Part shown: piece after piece, positions 41,421-51,199 of the stretch
Position numbering within the stretch: position 1 is the stretch's first letter
Layout of the letters: each line of letters starts with the position of its first letter
Origin: Lachnospiraceae bacterium
GTDB taxonomy: Bacteria > Bacillota > Clostridia > Lachnospirales > Lachnospiraceae
Reading direction: 5' to 3'
DNA: 53,277 nucleotides
NCBI GenBank assembly: GCA_014799405.1
Contig: JAAVIA010000001.1
Coordinates: 60,717 to 113,993 of the forward strand
The notes under the pieces: model-generated
The model's input: the letters and a program-made list of their open reading frames with translations, nothing else
The model's database searches: none
Told to the model about the DNA's origin: nothing
Position numbers and translations under genes: made by a program

Positions 41421-43249
41421 CATTGTATGAAAAAAACATGCAGGAATTAGAAAATAAATATCCGGTAATATATGATGCAATAAAAGCTGTTGGTACAGAT
41501 GATATATCTGATATTGTGCGTATTGAGGATGCACGTAAAGGCGGTCAGGTTGTCGTGTATCATGATAATGGAAACGACGCATATTTAAATTCAAAATATG
41601 ACCCTGAAAATGAAGCATTCAAATATATGGAGGATACATTTGAAATGCAGGATGGTGCACTGCTTATTATGTATGGTTTTTCCAATGGATATTATGTCAG
41701 GGAGCATATTAAGCATGCAAAAAATAATACAAGATGTATTGTGTTTGAGCCGAGCAAGGCTGTTTTCCTTCAGGTTCTTTCAAATATTGATATATCGGAG
41801 CTTATTAAATCGGATCGGGTTTTCTTTATAGTGAAGGACGTGAATACGGAGGACTTTTCTGCAATTGCCGGCGAGTGGCTTGATATGGCAAATAAAGATG
41901 CAAATAAGATAATGGTAGCACCTAAGTATACAGATTTGTTTCGTGATGGTTATGAGGATTTCAAGCAAAATTGTATTGATATGTATGAAAAGCTGCACGT
42001 AATTGCAAATATTGCAGAGGAGTATGGGGAAAAGGAAGTAAAAAATGAAATACACAATATGAAATATCTTGCAGGATGCCGTTTAGGAACAGAGCTTAAG
42101 GGGATGTTTCCTGATGATATGACTGCAATCATTGTGTCTGCAGGTCCATCCCTGCAAAAAAATGTTGAACTTCTAAGGGAAGCAAAGGGGAAGGCATTAA
42201 TATTTGTGGTTGACTCTGCTATCCCAAAGGTAATGGAGCAGGGAATAAAACCGGATGCAATAATATCTATAGATTGTATTAAGGGAATAGAGTCATTTGA
42301 CTTTGATGGAATAAGTGAGGTGCCTTTTTTTGCACATACAAATTCAAATATAGAGGTTTTTAATTTTGTCAATCCACAAAATTTATTTTTCTTTTCCTCA
42401 GATTCCGCAGTGTGGAGCAGCCTGTTTAAAAAGCTGGGAAAGGATATACCTGCCATGAATATGGGAGGCTCTGTGGCAACAGCAGCAATGGCTAACCTGA
42501 TTTCGTGGGGGATAAAAAGAATAATTTTAATCGGGCAGGATTTATCTTTAACCGACAATCGTGTGCATGTGGGAGAAGATGCCATTGAGATTAACGAGGA
42601 AAACAACCAATATAAGGTGGTAAAAGATATCAATGGTGACGATGTTATTACAAGAAAGGATTTTTATTATATTCAGAAATGGATGGAGGAGGCTGCACTC
42701 CACCATAGTGATATTGAATTCATAGATGCTACAGAGGGCGGTGCTTTAAAGAAGAATTTTATAAATATGACTTTTAGAGAGGTAATAGATAAATATTGTA
42801 AGAAAGAGTATGATGTTGAAAAAATTATGCTGTCTGTTTCACGTATGTTTGAGGGAGAAGAGCGTCAATTTATAATTGATGCACTTGAAAAAATGAAAAT
42901 AGATTTCGGAAACATGAGAAGGCAGCTTCTCAACTGTAAAACTGATTGTATAAGATTGAAAAAACTAATTGAAAGCGGTGCAGGTAATGTAAAGGAGCTT
43001 AAACGTATAAATAATAACATTGTTAAAACCGTTAGTATGATAAAAAATTCAGATGAAAGCACCTGTATATATAAATGGACGGCAGAGGCAGAATTTAACA
43101 TGTTAAAGAAAGATGCAGACGGAAGAAACAGCGAAGAGTCAGCAATTGCTCAATGCGACAGAAATGTAAAATATTTTGAGGAATTAGCAGATGCCATGCC
43201 GAAGCTTATGGTTATAGTTGAGGAATGTCTTTTGAAGTTGGAATTATAA
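41417..43249 (+). CDS. Maf-type flagellin nonulosonate transferase, copy 3
   Basis: The 610-aa protein is closest to copies 2 and 4. Motifs: IEDARKGGQVVVYHDNGND (about 37-55), LIMYGFSNGYYVREHI (near 80), TAIIVSAGPSLQKNVELL (near 235), NMGGSVATAAMANLISWG, LIGQDLSLTDNRVHVGED and DATEGGALKKNFINMTF. All motifs of the MAF_flag10 core are kept. The ATGA overlap with pseG suggests coupled translation. Confidence 0.9.
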   Translation: MTLYEKNMQELENKYPVIYDAIKAVGTDDISDIVRIEDARKGGQVVVYHDNGNDAYLNSKYDPENEAFKYMEDTFEMQDGALLIMYGFSNGYYVREHIKHAKNNTRCIVFEPSKAVFLQVLSNIDISELIKSDRVFFIVKDVNTEDFSAIAGEWLDMANKDANKIMVAPKYTDLFRDGYEDFKQNCIDMYEKLHVIANIAEEYGEKEVKNEIHNMKYLAGCRLGTELKGMFPDDMTAIIVSAGPSLQKNVELLREAKGKALIFVVDSAIPKVMEQGIKPDAIISIDCIKGIESFDFDGISEVPFFAHTNSNIEVFNFVNPQNLFFFSSDSAVWSSLFKKLGKDIPAMNMGGSVATAAMANLISWGIKRIILIGQDLSLTDNRVHVGEDAIEINEENNQYKVVKDINGDDVITRKDFYYIQKWMEEAALHHSDIEFIDATEGGALKKNFINMTFREVIDKYCKKEYDVEKIMLSVSRMFEGEERQFIIDALEKMKIDFGNMRRQLLNCKTDCIRLKKLIESGAGNVKELKRINNNIVKTVSMIKNSDESTCIYKWTAEAEFNMLKKDADGRNSEESAIAQCDRNVKYFEELADAMPKLMVIVEECLLKLEL

Positions 43250-43282
43250 CGGCAGATGTGCAATGTGTGGGAGGATAGCAGT

Positions 43283-45091
43283 ATGACCATATATGAGAAA
43301 AATATGGAGGCCTTAAAAGAAAACTATTCAGTGATATATGAAGTTCTAAAGAATATTCGTGAGGATGAATTATCGGATATTGTACATATTGAGGATGCCC
43401 GTAAGGGTGGTCAGGTTGTTGTATATAATGATAACGGAAAAAGTATTTATTTTAATTCAAAATATGACCCTGAAAATGAAGCTTCAAAGTATATGGCTGA
43501 TACCTTTGAGATGCAAAATAATTCATTGTTAATTATGTATGGTCTTTCAAATGGCTATTATGTGAAAGAACATATCAAGTATGCGAAAAATACAAAATGT
43601 ATTGTTTTTGAGCCAAGTATGGATATTTTTATGCAGGTTATTTTGCATATTGATATATCGGAGCTTATTCAATCGGAGCGTTTTTGTCTTGTAATAAGGG
43701 GAGTTAACACAGAAGAATTTCTCATCACCATTGAAAAATGGCTTGATATGGCAAATAAGGATGCAAATAAAATAATGGCAGCTCCCAAATATACAGAACT
43801 GTTTCAGGATGGTTATGAAGAATTTAGAACGAGCTGTATGGATATGTATAAAAAACTGCAGGCAGTTACATATGCCGGTCTTGACATGGGGAAAAACGTA
43901 GCAAAAAATGAGATTTATAACATGTTGTTTCTCGAGGGCTGCCGGAGTGGGGATTGCCTGAAAAATAAATTTCCAAAAGATATGCCTGCCATTATTGTAG
44001 CAGCGGGACCATCACTTGAAAAAAACATGGACCTTATAAATGAAGCAAAGGGAAAGGCATTTATCATAGTTGTTGACACGGCTGTTGCAAGGGTCGTAAA
44101 AAAAGGCATAAAGCCTGATGTAATAATATCTATGGATGGGGAAAAGCCAGTAGATATGTTTAAAATCGATGGAATCGGAGAATTCCCATTTTTGGCAGAG
44201 GTAGGTACAAACAGAGAGGTTTTAGAACATGTCAGACCAAAGGATTTGTTTTTCATATCATCTAATTCTGGTATATGGAAGGAAATGTTTAAAAAAGCAG
44301 GGAGTGGAATTTCTGATCTTGAATCGGGACTTTCTGTTGCAACAGAGTCTATAGCTGCTGTAATATCATGGGGGTTTAAAAGAATTATTTTTATCGGGCA
44401 GGATCTTGCCTTTACAGGCAGCGATGTAAATATGGCTGATGATGAAAGTGGAAATTATTTATGCGTTAAAGATATTAACGGGGAAGATATTCTCACACGA
44501 AGAGATTACTACATATATCTGAAATGGATGGAGAATGTGGCATTTACAAATAAGGATGTTGAATTTATAGATGCCACCGAGGGTGGTGCCGCAAAGAAGA
44601 ATTTTACGCGTATGACTTTTAGGGAAGCAATTGATAAATATTGCACTGAGGAATGTGATGTTGAGGATATTTTGTTATCTGTTCCAAAGCTGTTTGATGG
44701 CGATGACAGAAAGATTATATCTGAAACTCTTGGAAAGGTAAAAAGAAATCTCAGAAATTTAAAAAAGCAGCTTGTAAGCTGCAAGGCGGATTGCCTGCGT
44801 GGTAAACGAATACTGGAAAGTGGAGAGGGCAATGTAAAAGAGCTTGGACGAATTGGCACTAATATTGATAAGCTTATAAAAGTCATAGAAAGCTGTGATG
44901 AAAGGGCACTTATATATAAATGGACAGTAGCTTCAGAAATGGGTGTTTATGAGAATATAAACAGAGAAGATGATGTGATAACGGCAGGAATACGTGCATT
45001 TGAAACCAATGCGAAATATTTTGAGGAAATTGGAAATGCGATTCCGGAGCTTATAGAGATAATTGACGATTGTCTTTCAAAGATCATATAG
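43283..45091 (+). CDS. Maf-type flagellin nonulosonate transferase, copy 4 (divergent core)
   Basis: The 602-aa protein shares over most of its length the sequence of copy 3 (IEDARKGGQVVVYNDNGKS, GLSNGYYVKEHI, IIVAAGPSLEKNMDLI, DATEGGAAKKNFTRMTF). Its core departs at two points kept in the other three copies: GGSVATAA is here SGLSVATESI, and the NRxHxGED loop after GQDL is GSDVNMADDES, shortened and without the histidine. It may have another donor sugar or acceptor, or reduced activity. ATG 43283 has GGGAGGA 7-13 bases upstream. Confidence 0.88.
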   Translation: MTIYEKNMEALKENYSVIYEVLKNIREDELSDIVHIEDARKGGQVVVYNDNGKSIYFNSKYDPENEASKYMADTFEMQNNSLLIMYGLSNGYYVKEHIKYAKNTKCIVFEPSMDIFMQVILHIDISELIQSERFCLVIRGVNTEEFLITIEKWLDMANKDANKIMAAPKYTELFQDGYEEFRTSCMDMYKKLQAVTYAGLDMGKNVAKNEIYNMLFLEGCRSGDCLKNKFPKDMPAIIVAAGPSLEKNMDLINEAKGKAFIIVVDTAVARVVKKGIKPDVIISMDGEKPVDMFKIDGIGEFPFLAEVGTNREVLEHVRPKDLFFISSNSGIWKEMFKKAGSGISDLESGLSVATESIAAVISWGFKRIIFIGQDLAFTGSDVNMADDESGNYLCVKDINGEDILTRRDYYIYLKWMENVAFTNKDVEFIDATEGGAAKKNFTRMTFREAIDKYCTEECDVEDILLSVPKLFDGDDRKIISETLGKVKRNLRNLKKQLVSCKADCLRGKRILESGEGNVKELGRIGTNIDKLIKVIESCDERALIYKWTVASEMGVYENINREDDVITAGIRAFETNAKYFEEIGNAIPELIEIIDDCLSKII

Positions 45092-45104
45092 TGAGGTGGA
45101 GTGT

Positions 45105-46142
45105 ATGAGTTACACGGATTATTGCATAGATGTGTCCTTCACAATAAAGGATGCAATGAAGTGTATTGAAATGGTAAAACCTAAAATTGTATTTATTATT
45201 GAAGACAAGAAACTTAAGGCATCCCTTACGGATGGAGATGTCAGAAGATTTCTGCTTGCGGGAGGGGCATTATCCGATTTTGCAATTGATGCAGGAAATA
45301 AAAATACCCTTTATGCAGAAAATATGGCTGGGGCAATGGAGCTTTACCACCAAAAGAATTATGTTGCCATACCAATATTAAATGACGAGAGAGAGCTTGT
45401 CGATATTTATATTGGTGAAAAAAACCGCGTAGGAAAACAGGAGCCGTTAAATATTCCGGTTGTAATAAATGCAGGAGGCAAGGGAACCCGTCTTGAGCCG
45501 TATACAAAAATATTGCCAAAGCCTTTGATTCCTGTAGGTGAGATGCCGATTGTTGAGCATATTATGCAAAACTTTATGGAATACGACTGTGAACAGTTTA
45601 GCATTATTGTAAATTATAAAAAGGATTTAATGAAGGCATATTTTTCTGATTGTGATAAGAAATATGATATTACATGGTATGATGAGGACAAGCCACTAGG
45701 AACAGGGGGCGGACTCTGCTATTTAAAGGGGAAAATAGACACAACGTTTTTCTTTACAAACTGTGATAATCTTCTTCTTTCAAATTATGGAAGTATGCTT
45801 CGGTTTCATAAAGAGAATAAAAATGTGATTACAATGGTTTGTGCATATAAAAATATAGTGATTCCATATGGCGTAGTTGATATGGGAATCAATGGCTCAA
45901 TCAATTCTATGGAGGAAAAGCCAGAGCTCTCTTTTCTGACAAACACAGGTGTCTATATTGTCGAGCCTGAGGTTCTTTCTGATATAGAGGATGAAACGCC
46001 CATCGGCTTCCCTGATATTGTCAAAAACCAAATGGAAAAGGGACGGAAGGTTTCCATTTATCCGGTCAGTGAAAATGAATGGTTGGATATGGGACAGCTG
46101 TCAGAACTGGATAAAATGAGAGAACGATTGTATGGAGAATAG
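45105..46142 (+). CDS. ptmE: PtmE-like sugar-phosphate nucleotidyltransferase with CBS domains
   Basis: The 345-aa protein has two CBS-like motifs at about residues 10-115 (IEDKKLKASLTDGDVRRFLL, VAIPILNDERELVDIYI) and a nucleotidyltransferase domain from 118: VINAGGKGTRLEPYTKILPK, FFFTNCDNLLLSNYG, and GTGGGLCYLKG. In Campylobacter the PtmE of this layout forms GDP-GlcN from glucosamine-1-phosphate on the way to legionaminic acid. Function by homology; GDP specificity is not visible. ATG 45105 has GAGGTGGA upstream. Confidence 0.8.
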   Translation: MSYTDYCIDVSFTIKDAMKCIEMVKPKIVFIIEDKKLKASLTDGDVRRFLLAGGALSDFAIDAGNKNTLYAENMAGAMELYHQKNYVAIPILNDERELVDIYIGEKNRVGKQEPLNIPVVINAGGKGTRLEPYTKILPKPLIPVGEMPIVEHIMQNFMEYDCEQFSIIVNYKKDLMKAYFSDCDKKYDITWYDEDKPLGTGGGLCYLKGKIDTTFFFTNCDNLLLSNYGSMLRFHKENKNVITMVCAYKNIVIPYGVVDMGINGSINSMEEKPELSFLTNTGVYIVEPEVLSDIEDETPIGFPDIVKNQMEKGRKVSIYPVSENEWLDMGQLSELDKMRERLYGE

Positions 46143-46144
46143 AG

Positions 46145-47206
46145 GTGGCGGCTATTTTAAAAATATATGATAAGCATGATGCAGTAGCTTGGAATGACTG
46201 TGTAAAATCCTTTGAAAATTGGGATATTTACTATTTGTATGAGTATGCATATTCCTTTATGCTGCATGGTGATGGAGATATTTTTCTCATTTACTTTGAA
46301 AACGGAGAAGAAAGATTTTGCTATGTAGTTATGCAGCAGGATATTGCAGCGTTTAATAAGTTTGAGGGTAAGCTAGAAAAGGGAAAGCTGTTTGATTGGG
46401 AAACTCCATATGGCTATGGTGGTCCATTGGCGGACATGACAATATCAACGGAAACCCAAAGGCTGTTTATGAAAGAAATATCATCCTACTGTAAAGAGAG
46501 TAATGTTGTTTCCCAGTTTGTAAGGTTCCATCCGCTATTGGGTAATCATGCGACCTTGCCTGAAGTTTTTGAAACGCAATATTTAAGGGATACGATTTAC
46601 ATAGATACATTGGACAAAGAGCTGATTATGAGCAACATGGATAGCAAAAACCGAAATATGGTGCGTAAGGCAAAGAAAAGTAATGTTGTTGTCGTACGGA
46701 AAGATATAAACGAAATAGATGATTTCATTTCCATGTATAATGAGACCATGAAAAAAAATGAGGCAGAGGAATATTATATTTTTGACAGAAAGTATTTTGA
46801 TTACCTTACAGCTTTAAAAGAAAATGCAGGTATATTCTATGCAGTTTATGATGGACAACCAATCAGTGGAGCCATTATGTACTATAACGCTAACTATATG
46901 CACTATCACCTGGCAGGGTCAAATACGGAATACAGAAAATACGCTCCAAATAATTTGCTTTTATATGAAGCGGCACGCTGGGCGTGTGAACATGGAATTA
47001 AAAAACTCCATCTGGGTGGAGGAATGTCGCCGGATGACAGCTTGTTTGGATTTAAAAAGCAGTTTAACCTACATGGCAGATGTCCGTTTGTGGTAGGACG
47101 GACGATTTTTAACCTTGAGGGATACAATAAATTACTTCAAATACGAAAACAGATAAATTCGGAATTTGATATAAATAACGGACTTATGATTCAATATCGG
47201 AGGTAA
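46145..47206 (+). CDS. FemAB/GNAT-like N-acyl or aminoacyl transferase
   Basis: The 353-aa protein has two GNAT-like halves: GKLFDWETPYGYGGPLAD (about 82-99), FVRFHPLLGN, RNMVRKAKKSNVVV near 175-188 and the C-terminal AIMYYNANYMHYHLAGS, ASxxxPNNLLLYEA-like KYAPNNLLLYEAARWACEHG, HLGGGMSPDDSLFGFKKQF. This is the BioF2/FemAB layout seen in aminoacyl-tRNA or acyl-CoA transferases that modify amino sugars and peptides. It sits among legionaminic acid genes, so N-acylation of an amino sugar is likely. Start GTG 46145 lies 2 bases after the ptmE-like stop. Confidence 0.75.
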   Translation: MAAILKIYDKHDAVAWNDCVKSFENWDIYYLYEYAYSFMLHGDGDIFLIYFENGEERFCYVVMQQDIAAFNKFEGKLEKGKLFDWETPYGYGGPLADMTISTETQRLFMKEISSYCKESNVVSQFVRFHPLLGNHATLPEVFETQYLRDTIYIDTLDKELIMSNMDSKNRNMVRKAKKSNVVVVRKDINEIDDFISMYNETMKKNEAEEYYIFDRKYFDYLTALKENAGIFYAVYDGQPISGAIMYYNANYMHYHLAGSNTEYRKYAPNNLLLYEAARWACEHGIKKLHLGGGMSPDDSLFGFKKQFNLHGRCPFVVGRTIFNLEGYNKLLQIRKQINSEFDINNGLMIQYRR

Positions 47207-47210
47207 TGAA

Positions 47211-48206
47211 ATGGGTGTATATATAATTGCAGAAGCAGGAGTAAACCACAATGGAAGTGTGGAGATAGCAAAGAAGCTGTGCCTAGCAGCAAAAGAGGCA
47301 GGAGCAGATGCAGTTAAGTTTCAGACATGGGTTACCGAAAAAATAATAACAAAAACTGTTAAACAGGCTGATTATCAAAGCCAAAATACAGGCAGTGAGC
47401 AGTCCCAGTTTGATATGCTTAAGGAGCTTGAGCTCTCTTATGATGATTTCAGGGAAATAAAAGGCTACTGTGATGAAATAGGCATTTGCTTTGCCTCAAC
47501 AGCAGATGAGCCGGATAGTCTTGATTTTTTGGTGGAGCTTGGAATTCCGTTTATAAAAATAGGTTCGGGTGAGATAGGAAATCTGCCCTTTTTACGGTAT
47601 ATTGGCAGTAAGAAAATGCCTGTCATTCTTAGTACGGGAATGAGTACGCTGGCTGATGTGGAAGAGTCATTAAGAGCTCTCCGACAAGGGGGAGCAAAGG
47701 ATATATCGCTGTTACACTGTACCACAAGCTACCCATGTCCGTATGATAAGGTTAATTTAAATGCTATGGACACACTCCGCAGGGCATTTGGTGTAGAGGT
47801 TGGTTACTCTGACCATACGATGGGGATAGAGGTTCCTATAGCAGCAGTGGCACGTAATGCAACGATTATTGAAAAGCATTTTACACTTGACAGAAGCATG
47901 GAAGGACCTGATCATTTGGCCAGTACGGAACCGAATGATTTTAAAAAGATGGTTGATTCAATCCGAAATATAGAAAAAGCATTGGGAAGCGAAACCAAAC
48001 AGCCGACAGATGAAGAAATAGAAATATCACAGGTGGTATTGAAGCGTATTGTGGCAAGGCGGGTGATTCCGGAAGGAAAGGTTATTGATGAGCAAGACCT
48101 GATTGTTAAACGAAATGATTTGGGAATTCCTGCGAAATTTTGGGATTTGGTAGTAGGAACAACAGCGAGAAAAAATTATGAAATTGATGAGGCGGTAGAA
48201 TTTTAA
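47211..48206 (+). CDS. legI: LegI, N,N'-diacetyllegionaminic acid synthase
   Basis: The 331-aa NeuB-family protein condenses PEP with 2,4-diacetamido-2,4,6-trideoxymannose. IIAEAGVNHNGSVEIAKKL at 5-23, AVKFQTWVTEKI, STADEPDSLDFL, GSGEIGNLPFL, CTTSYPCPYDKVNL, GYSDHTMG and HFTLDRSMEGPDH form the barrel, and the SAF domain follows at about 275-331 (VVLKRIVARRVIPEGK). The motif HFTLDRSMEGPDH is the LegI/NeuB type and differs from the PseI sequence at 37159-38205. Confidence 0.95.
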   Translation: MGVYIIAEAGVNHNGSVEIAKKLCLAAKEAGADAVKFQTWVTEKIITKTVKQADYQSQNTGSEQSQFDMLKELELSYDDFREIKGYCDEIGICFASTADEPDSLDFLVELGIPFIKIGSGEIGNLPFLRYIGSKKMPVILSTGMSTLADVEESLRALRQGGAKDISLLHCTTSYPCPYDKVNLNAMDTLRRAFGVEVGYSDHTMGIEVPIAAVARNATIIEKHFTLDRSMEGPDHLASTEPNDFKKMVDSIRNIEKALGSETKQPTDEEIEISQVVLKRIVARRVIPEGKVIDEQDLIVKRNDLGIPAKFWDLVVGTTARKNYEIDEAVEF

Positions 48207-49399
48207 TGGAAGGTAGGAGTGACAGCAAATATCAGATATGTGTAATAACAGGGACCAGGGCAGAATACGGTTTGCTGAGGGAACTGTTGTTTAAATTGCG
48301 TGATGATAGAAGATTAGAACTTACGCTAGTCGTTACAGGCAGTCATCTTATTGAAAAATTCGGGAATACACAAAAGGAGATAATGGAAGATGGTTTTGCG
48401 GACTATATTAAGGTTCCGATTCCATTGGAGGATGACAGTAAACCGGGGATGGCAAGGGCAGCAGGAATAGCCATGGAAAAATTCGGTGAGTTTTTTAACG
48501 GTTACAGACCTGATATATGTATTGTTTTGGGAGACAGATTTGAAATTTTTGCGGCGGTATCTGCTGCACACCTTATAGGAATACCTGTGGCACATATATC
48601 GGGAGGTGATGTGACGGAAGGTGCGGTAGATGATGCCATGCGACATTGTATTACGAAGCTGAGTAGTCTGCATTTTCCGGGATGCGAACAATCGGCAAGG
48701 CGAATTGTTCAGATGGGAGAATCACCCGACAGGGTTTTCAATGTCGGAGACCCCGGAGTGGAAAATTGCCTTAAGGTTAAATGCTTATCACGTAACGAGC
48801 TTGCACAGGATATAAATTTTGATGCCATAATGGGTGATTATGCGGTTGTAACTTTCCATCCTGTTACGATGGAGAACAATACTGCAATTTCACAGTTGCA
48901 TGAATTGATTCATGCGATGGATGAGTTTCCAAATATGTCATACATCATTACAATGGCAAATGCAGACGCAGACGGAAGAAAAATAAATGATGTATGGGTA
49001 ATCGAAAATGAAAACCACAGCAATTGGAAGCTGGTTTCTTCATTAGGTGTAGTGAGATATTTATCAGCAGTGAAGTATGCAAAAATGGTTATTGGGAACT
49101 CGTCAAGTGGTATATATGAGGCACCACCAATGGGAACTCCAACAGTAAATATTGGGGATCGTCAAAAGGGAAGAATGATGGCAGAAAGTATCGTGTGCTG
49201 TCTGCCAGAAAGAGAAAGTATTATAAATGCTATTAGGACTGTTTTAAAGGATGACTTTCAATGCAAATCCCCAAATATTGTTTCACCATTTGGTGATGGG
49301 ACAACATCTGAGCAGATTGTAGAACATGTTATAAAATATTTAAATCAAAATCATGAAACTATAAAAAAAGGCTTTTACGATATTGATTTTGTTTTGTGA
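48206..49399 (+). CDS. legG: LegG, UDP-diacetylbacillosamine 2-epimerase (hydrolysing)
   Basis: The 397-aa NeuC-type enzyme removes UDP and inverts C2 to yield 2,4-diacetamido-2,4,6-trideoxymannose. ICVITGTRAEYGLLRELL at about 11-28, VLGDRFEIFAAVSAAHLIGI, HISGGDVTEGAVDDAMRH and GNSSSGIYEAPPMGTPTVNIG are characteristic. The first base of its ATG is the last of the legI TAA. A plain GlcNAc-type NeuC is an alternative, but neighbours favour LegG. Confidence 0.92.
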   Translation: MEGRSDSKYQICVITGTRAEYGLLRELLFKLRDDRRLELTLVVTGSHLIEKFGNTQKEIMEDGFADYIKVPIPLEDDSKPGMARAAGIAMEKFGEFFNGYRPDICIVLGDRFEIFAAVSAAHLIGIPVAHISGGDVTEGAVDDAMRHCITKLSSLHFPGCEQSARRIVQMGESPDRVFNVGDPGVENCLKVKCLSRNELAQDINFDAIMGDYAVVTFHPVTMENNTAISQLHELIHAMDEFPNMSYIITMANADADGRKINDVWVIENENHSNWKLVSSLGVVRYLSAVKYAKMVIGNSSSGIYEAPPMGTPTVNIGDRQKGRMMAESIVCCLPERESIINAIRTVLKDDFQCKSPNIVSPFGDGTTSEQIVEHVIKYLNQNHETIKKGFYDIDFVL

Positions 49400-49407
49400 G
49401 GTGGAAA

Positions 49408-50106
49408 ATGAAAAGTATTGCTGTTATTCCGGCAAGGAGCGGTTCGAAAGGACTTCCGGATAAAAATATCATGGACTTAAACGGACAACCCTTGATGGCA
49501 TATACAATTGATGCTGCATTGAAATCAGGTTGTTTTGATGAGGTTATGGTATCAACAGACTCGGATTACTATGCGGAAATTGCAAAGAACTGTGGGGCAA
49601 CTGTTCCTTTTTTGAGAGATAAGGCTACCTCGGGTGATAATGCGGGCTCATGGGACGTTGTAAGAGAGGTTCTTTCAAGGTATGCGGATGATAACAGGGA
49701 GTTTGACTATGTGGCACTTCTTCAGCCAACATCACCTCTAAGGAATGAACAGGATATTTTAGGGGCTTTTGATATGCTGAAAAATGAGGATGTACATAAT
49801 GTTGTAACGGTAACTGAGGTTGATCATCCGGTACAGCAGTGCTTCAAAATGCCATCAAATGGTTCAATGAAGGAAATGGCAGAGTCGCCCTACAGTTATG
49901 CCAGAAGACAGGATTTGGAGCCATACTATAGAGAAAATGGTGCAATTTATCTGGTTGATGCAAAAAAAATAATGGACAAGGATTATAATTTTTATGCAGA
50001 TGCCTGTCATGGGTATATTATGCCACGTGAAAGGTCTGTGGACATAGATACAAGAATAGATTTGGAAGTTGCTGAGGTTATCTTGAAATCATATATAAAA
50101 AAATAA
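49408..50106 (+). CDS. legF: LegF, CMP-legionaminic acid synthetase
   Basis: The 232-aa cytidylyltransferase activates legionaminic acid. AVIPARSGSKGLPDKNIMDL at 5-24 binds CTP; LLQPTSPLRNEQDI near 108-121 and RREDLEP-like ARRQDLEPYYRENGAIYL near 165-182 are typical for NeuA/LegF. ATG 49408 lies after GAGGTGG; four extra codons upstream are in frame but overlap legG. Second cytidylyltransferase of the window, different from PseF. Confidence 0.93.
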   Translation: MKSIAVIPARSGSKGLPDKNIMDLNGQPLMAYTIDAALKSGCFDEVMVSTDSDYYAEIAKNCGATVPFLRDKATSGDNAGSWDVVREVLSRYADDNREFDYVALLQPTSPLRNEQDILGAFDMLKNEDVHNVVTVTEVDHPVQQCFKMPSNGSMKEMAESPYSYARRQDLEPYYRENGAIYLVDAKKIMDKDYNFYADACHGYIMPRERSVDIDTRIDLEVAEVILKSYIKK

Positions 50107-50121
50107 AGAGGAGGTAAATAC

Positions 50122-50772
50122 GTGGGTAAGGAGAAAATTGTACTTGTAGGAAATGGTCAGCATGCCAGAGTTGTTTTATACAATTTAAAAATGCAGGGTT
50201 TGTATGATGTGGCGTGCTTCACAACCCATGATTCTGAATTGGTCGGAAGTGTTTATGAAGGTTATGAAATAGGCGGCACAGATGCTGATATAGATATGCT
50301 ACGGGAAAAATATCATACAAATAAATTTTTTATTGCTTTTGGAGACATGAAAAAAAGAAAAAAGGTTTATGAATATTATGTTTCCAAAGGATGGGAAGCA
50401 GTGAATATTATTCATCCTGATGCTGTGGTGTCAGATGAGGCATTATTGGGAAAAGGTGTATTAATTGAATGTGGTTGTCTGATTACACCAAATCCTGTAA
50501 TTGGAAATAATGTTGTAGTAAACACAGGATCTCAGGTTAATCATGATAACATAATCGAAGATCATGTGTATATAGCATCGGGAGTAATCCTGTCCGGGGG
50601 AGTAACCATAAGAGAAAATACACTTTTGGACGATGGAGTTATAGTGACGTTGGGGCATACGGTAGAAAAGAATTGTTTGATTGGAGCCGGAGCCGTTGTT
50701 ACCAAGGATATTCCTGAAAATGTAATAGCATATGGAAGTCCGGCAAAAATGATAAGGGATAATGACTATTAA
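50122..50772 (+). CDS. LegH/PglD-type left-handed beta-helix acetyltransferase
   Basis: The 216-aa protein has a Rossmann-like N-terminal domain ([17 protein letters not shown]) and hexapeptide repeats from about 100 ([54 protein letters not shown]). Family members acetylate the 4-amino group of UDP-4-amino-4,6-dideoxy-GlcNAc. His137 of the VNHDNII segment is the likely base. It starts with GTG at 50122 after GAGGAGGTAA. It may be LegH or PglD; the substrate cannot be read from the sequence. Confidence 0.85.
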   Translation: MGKEKIVLVGNGQHARVVLYNLKMQGLYDVACFTTHDSELVGSVYEGYEIGGTDADIDMLREKYHTNKFFIAFGDMKKRKKVYEYYVSKGWEAVNIIHPDAVVSDEALLGKGVLIECGCLITPNPVIGNNVVVNTGSQVNHDNIIEDHVYIASGVILSGGVTIRENTLLDDGVIVTLGHTVEKNCLIGAGAVVTKDIPENVIAYGSPAKMIRDNDY

Positions 50773-50783
50773 GGAGAGAAAAT

Positions 50784-51173
50784 ATGGAAAAAATAACTTC
50801 AACAATTAGATTAAGAATGTCTGCGAAGGATGCACATTATGGTGGTAATTTGGTGGATGGGGCACACATGGTTCATTTGTTTGGAGATGTAGCGACAGAA
50901 TTATTGATAAAAGCAGATGGTGATGAAGGGTTATTTTGTGCATATGATGAAGTCACTTTCCTAGCACCAGTGTATGCCGGAGACTACATAGAGGCATATG
51001 GGGAAATCACTGATTTTGGTAATACATCAAGAAAGATGAAATTTGTGGCAAAAAAGGTGATTGCTGCGAGACCCGACATAAGTCCGTCAGCAGCAGATTT
51101 CTTAGATGAACCTATAATTGTCTGTACTGCAAGCGGAACTTGCGTTACGCCTAAGGATTGTAAGCGCAAATAA
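50784..51173 (+). CDS. 3-aminobutyryl-CoA ammonia-lyase-like hotdog protein (Kal-like)
   Basis: The 129-aa protein closely matches the lysine-fermentation Kal enzyme: [30 protein letters not shown] at about residues 13-42, [21 protein letters not shown] near 53-73, [20 protein letters not shown], and [13 protein letters not shown] at the end. Kal adds or removes ammonia between 3-aminobutyryl-CoA and crotonyl-CoA. The rest of the lysine pathway is not nearby. It lies between an amino-sugar acetyltransferase and a methyltransferase, so it may supply an amino-acyl-CoA for glycan N-acylation. RBS AAGGAGAG is present. Confidence 0.8.
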   Translation: MEKITSTIRLRMSAKDAHYGGNLVDGAHMVHLFGDVATELLIKADGDEGLFCAYDEVTFLAPVYAGDYIEAYGEITDFGNTSRKMKFVAKKVIAARPDISPSAADFLDEPIIVCTASGTCVTPKDCKRK

Positions 51174-51199
51174 AAGCCAAAAAAGGAGGATTTATATAT

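Noticed and set aside
41950-42633. 227-codon minus-strand frame within Maf copy 3
   Set aside because: It mirrors a conserved plus-strand frame; similar mirror frames occur opposite the other Maf genes because of their shared codon pattern.
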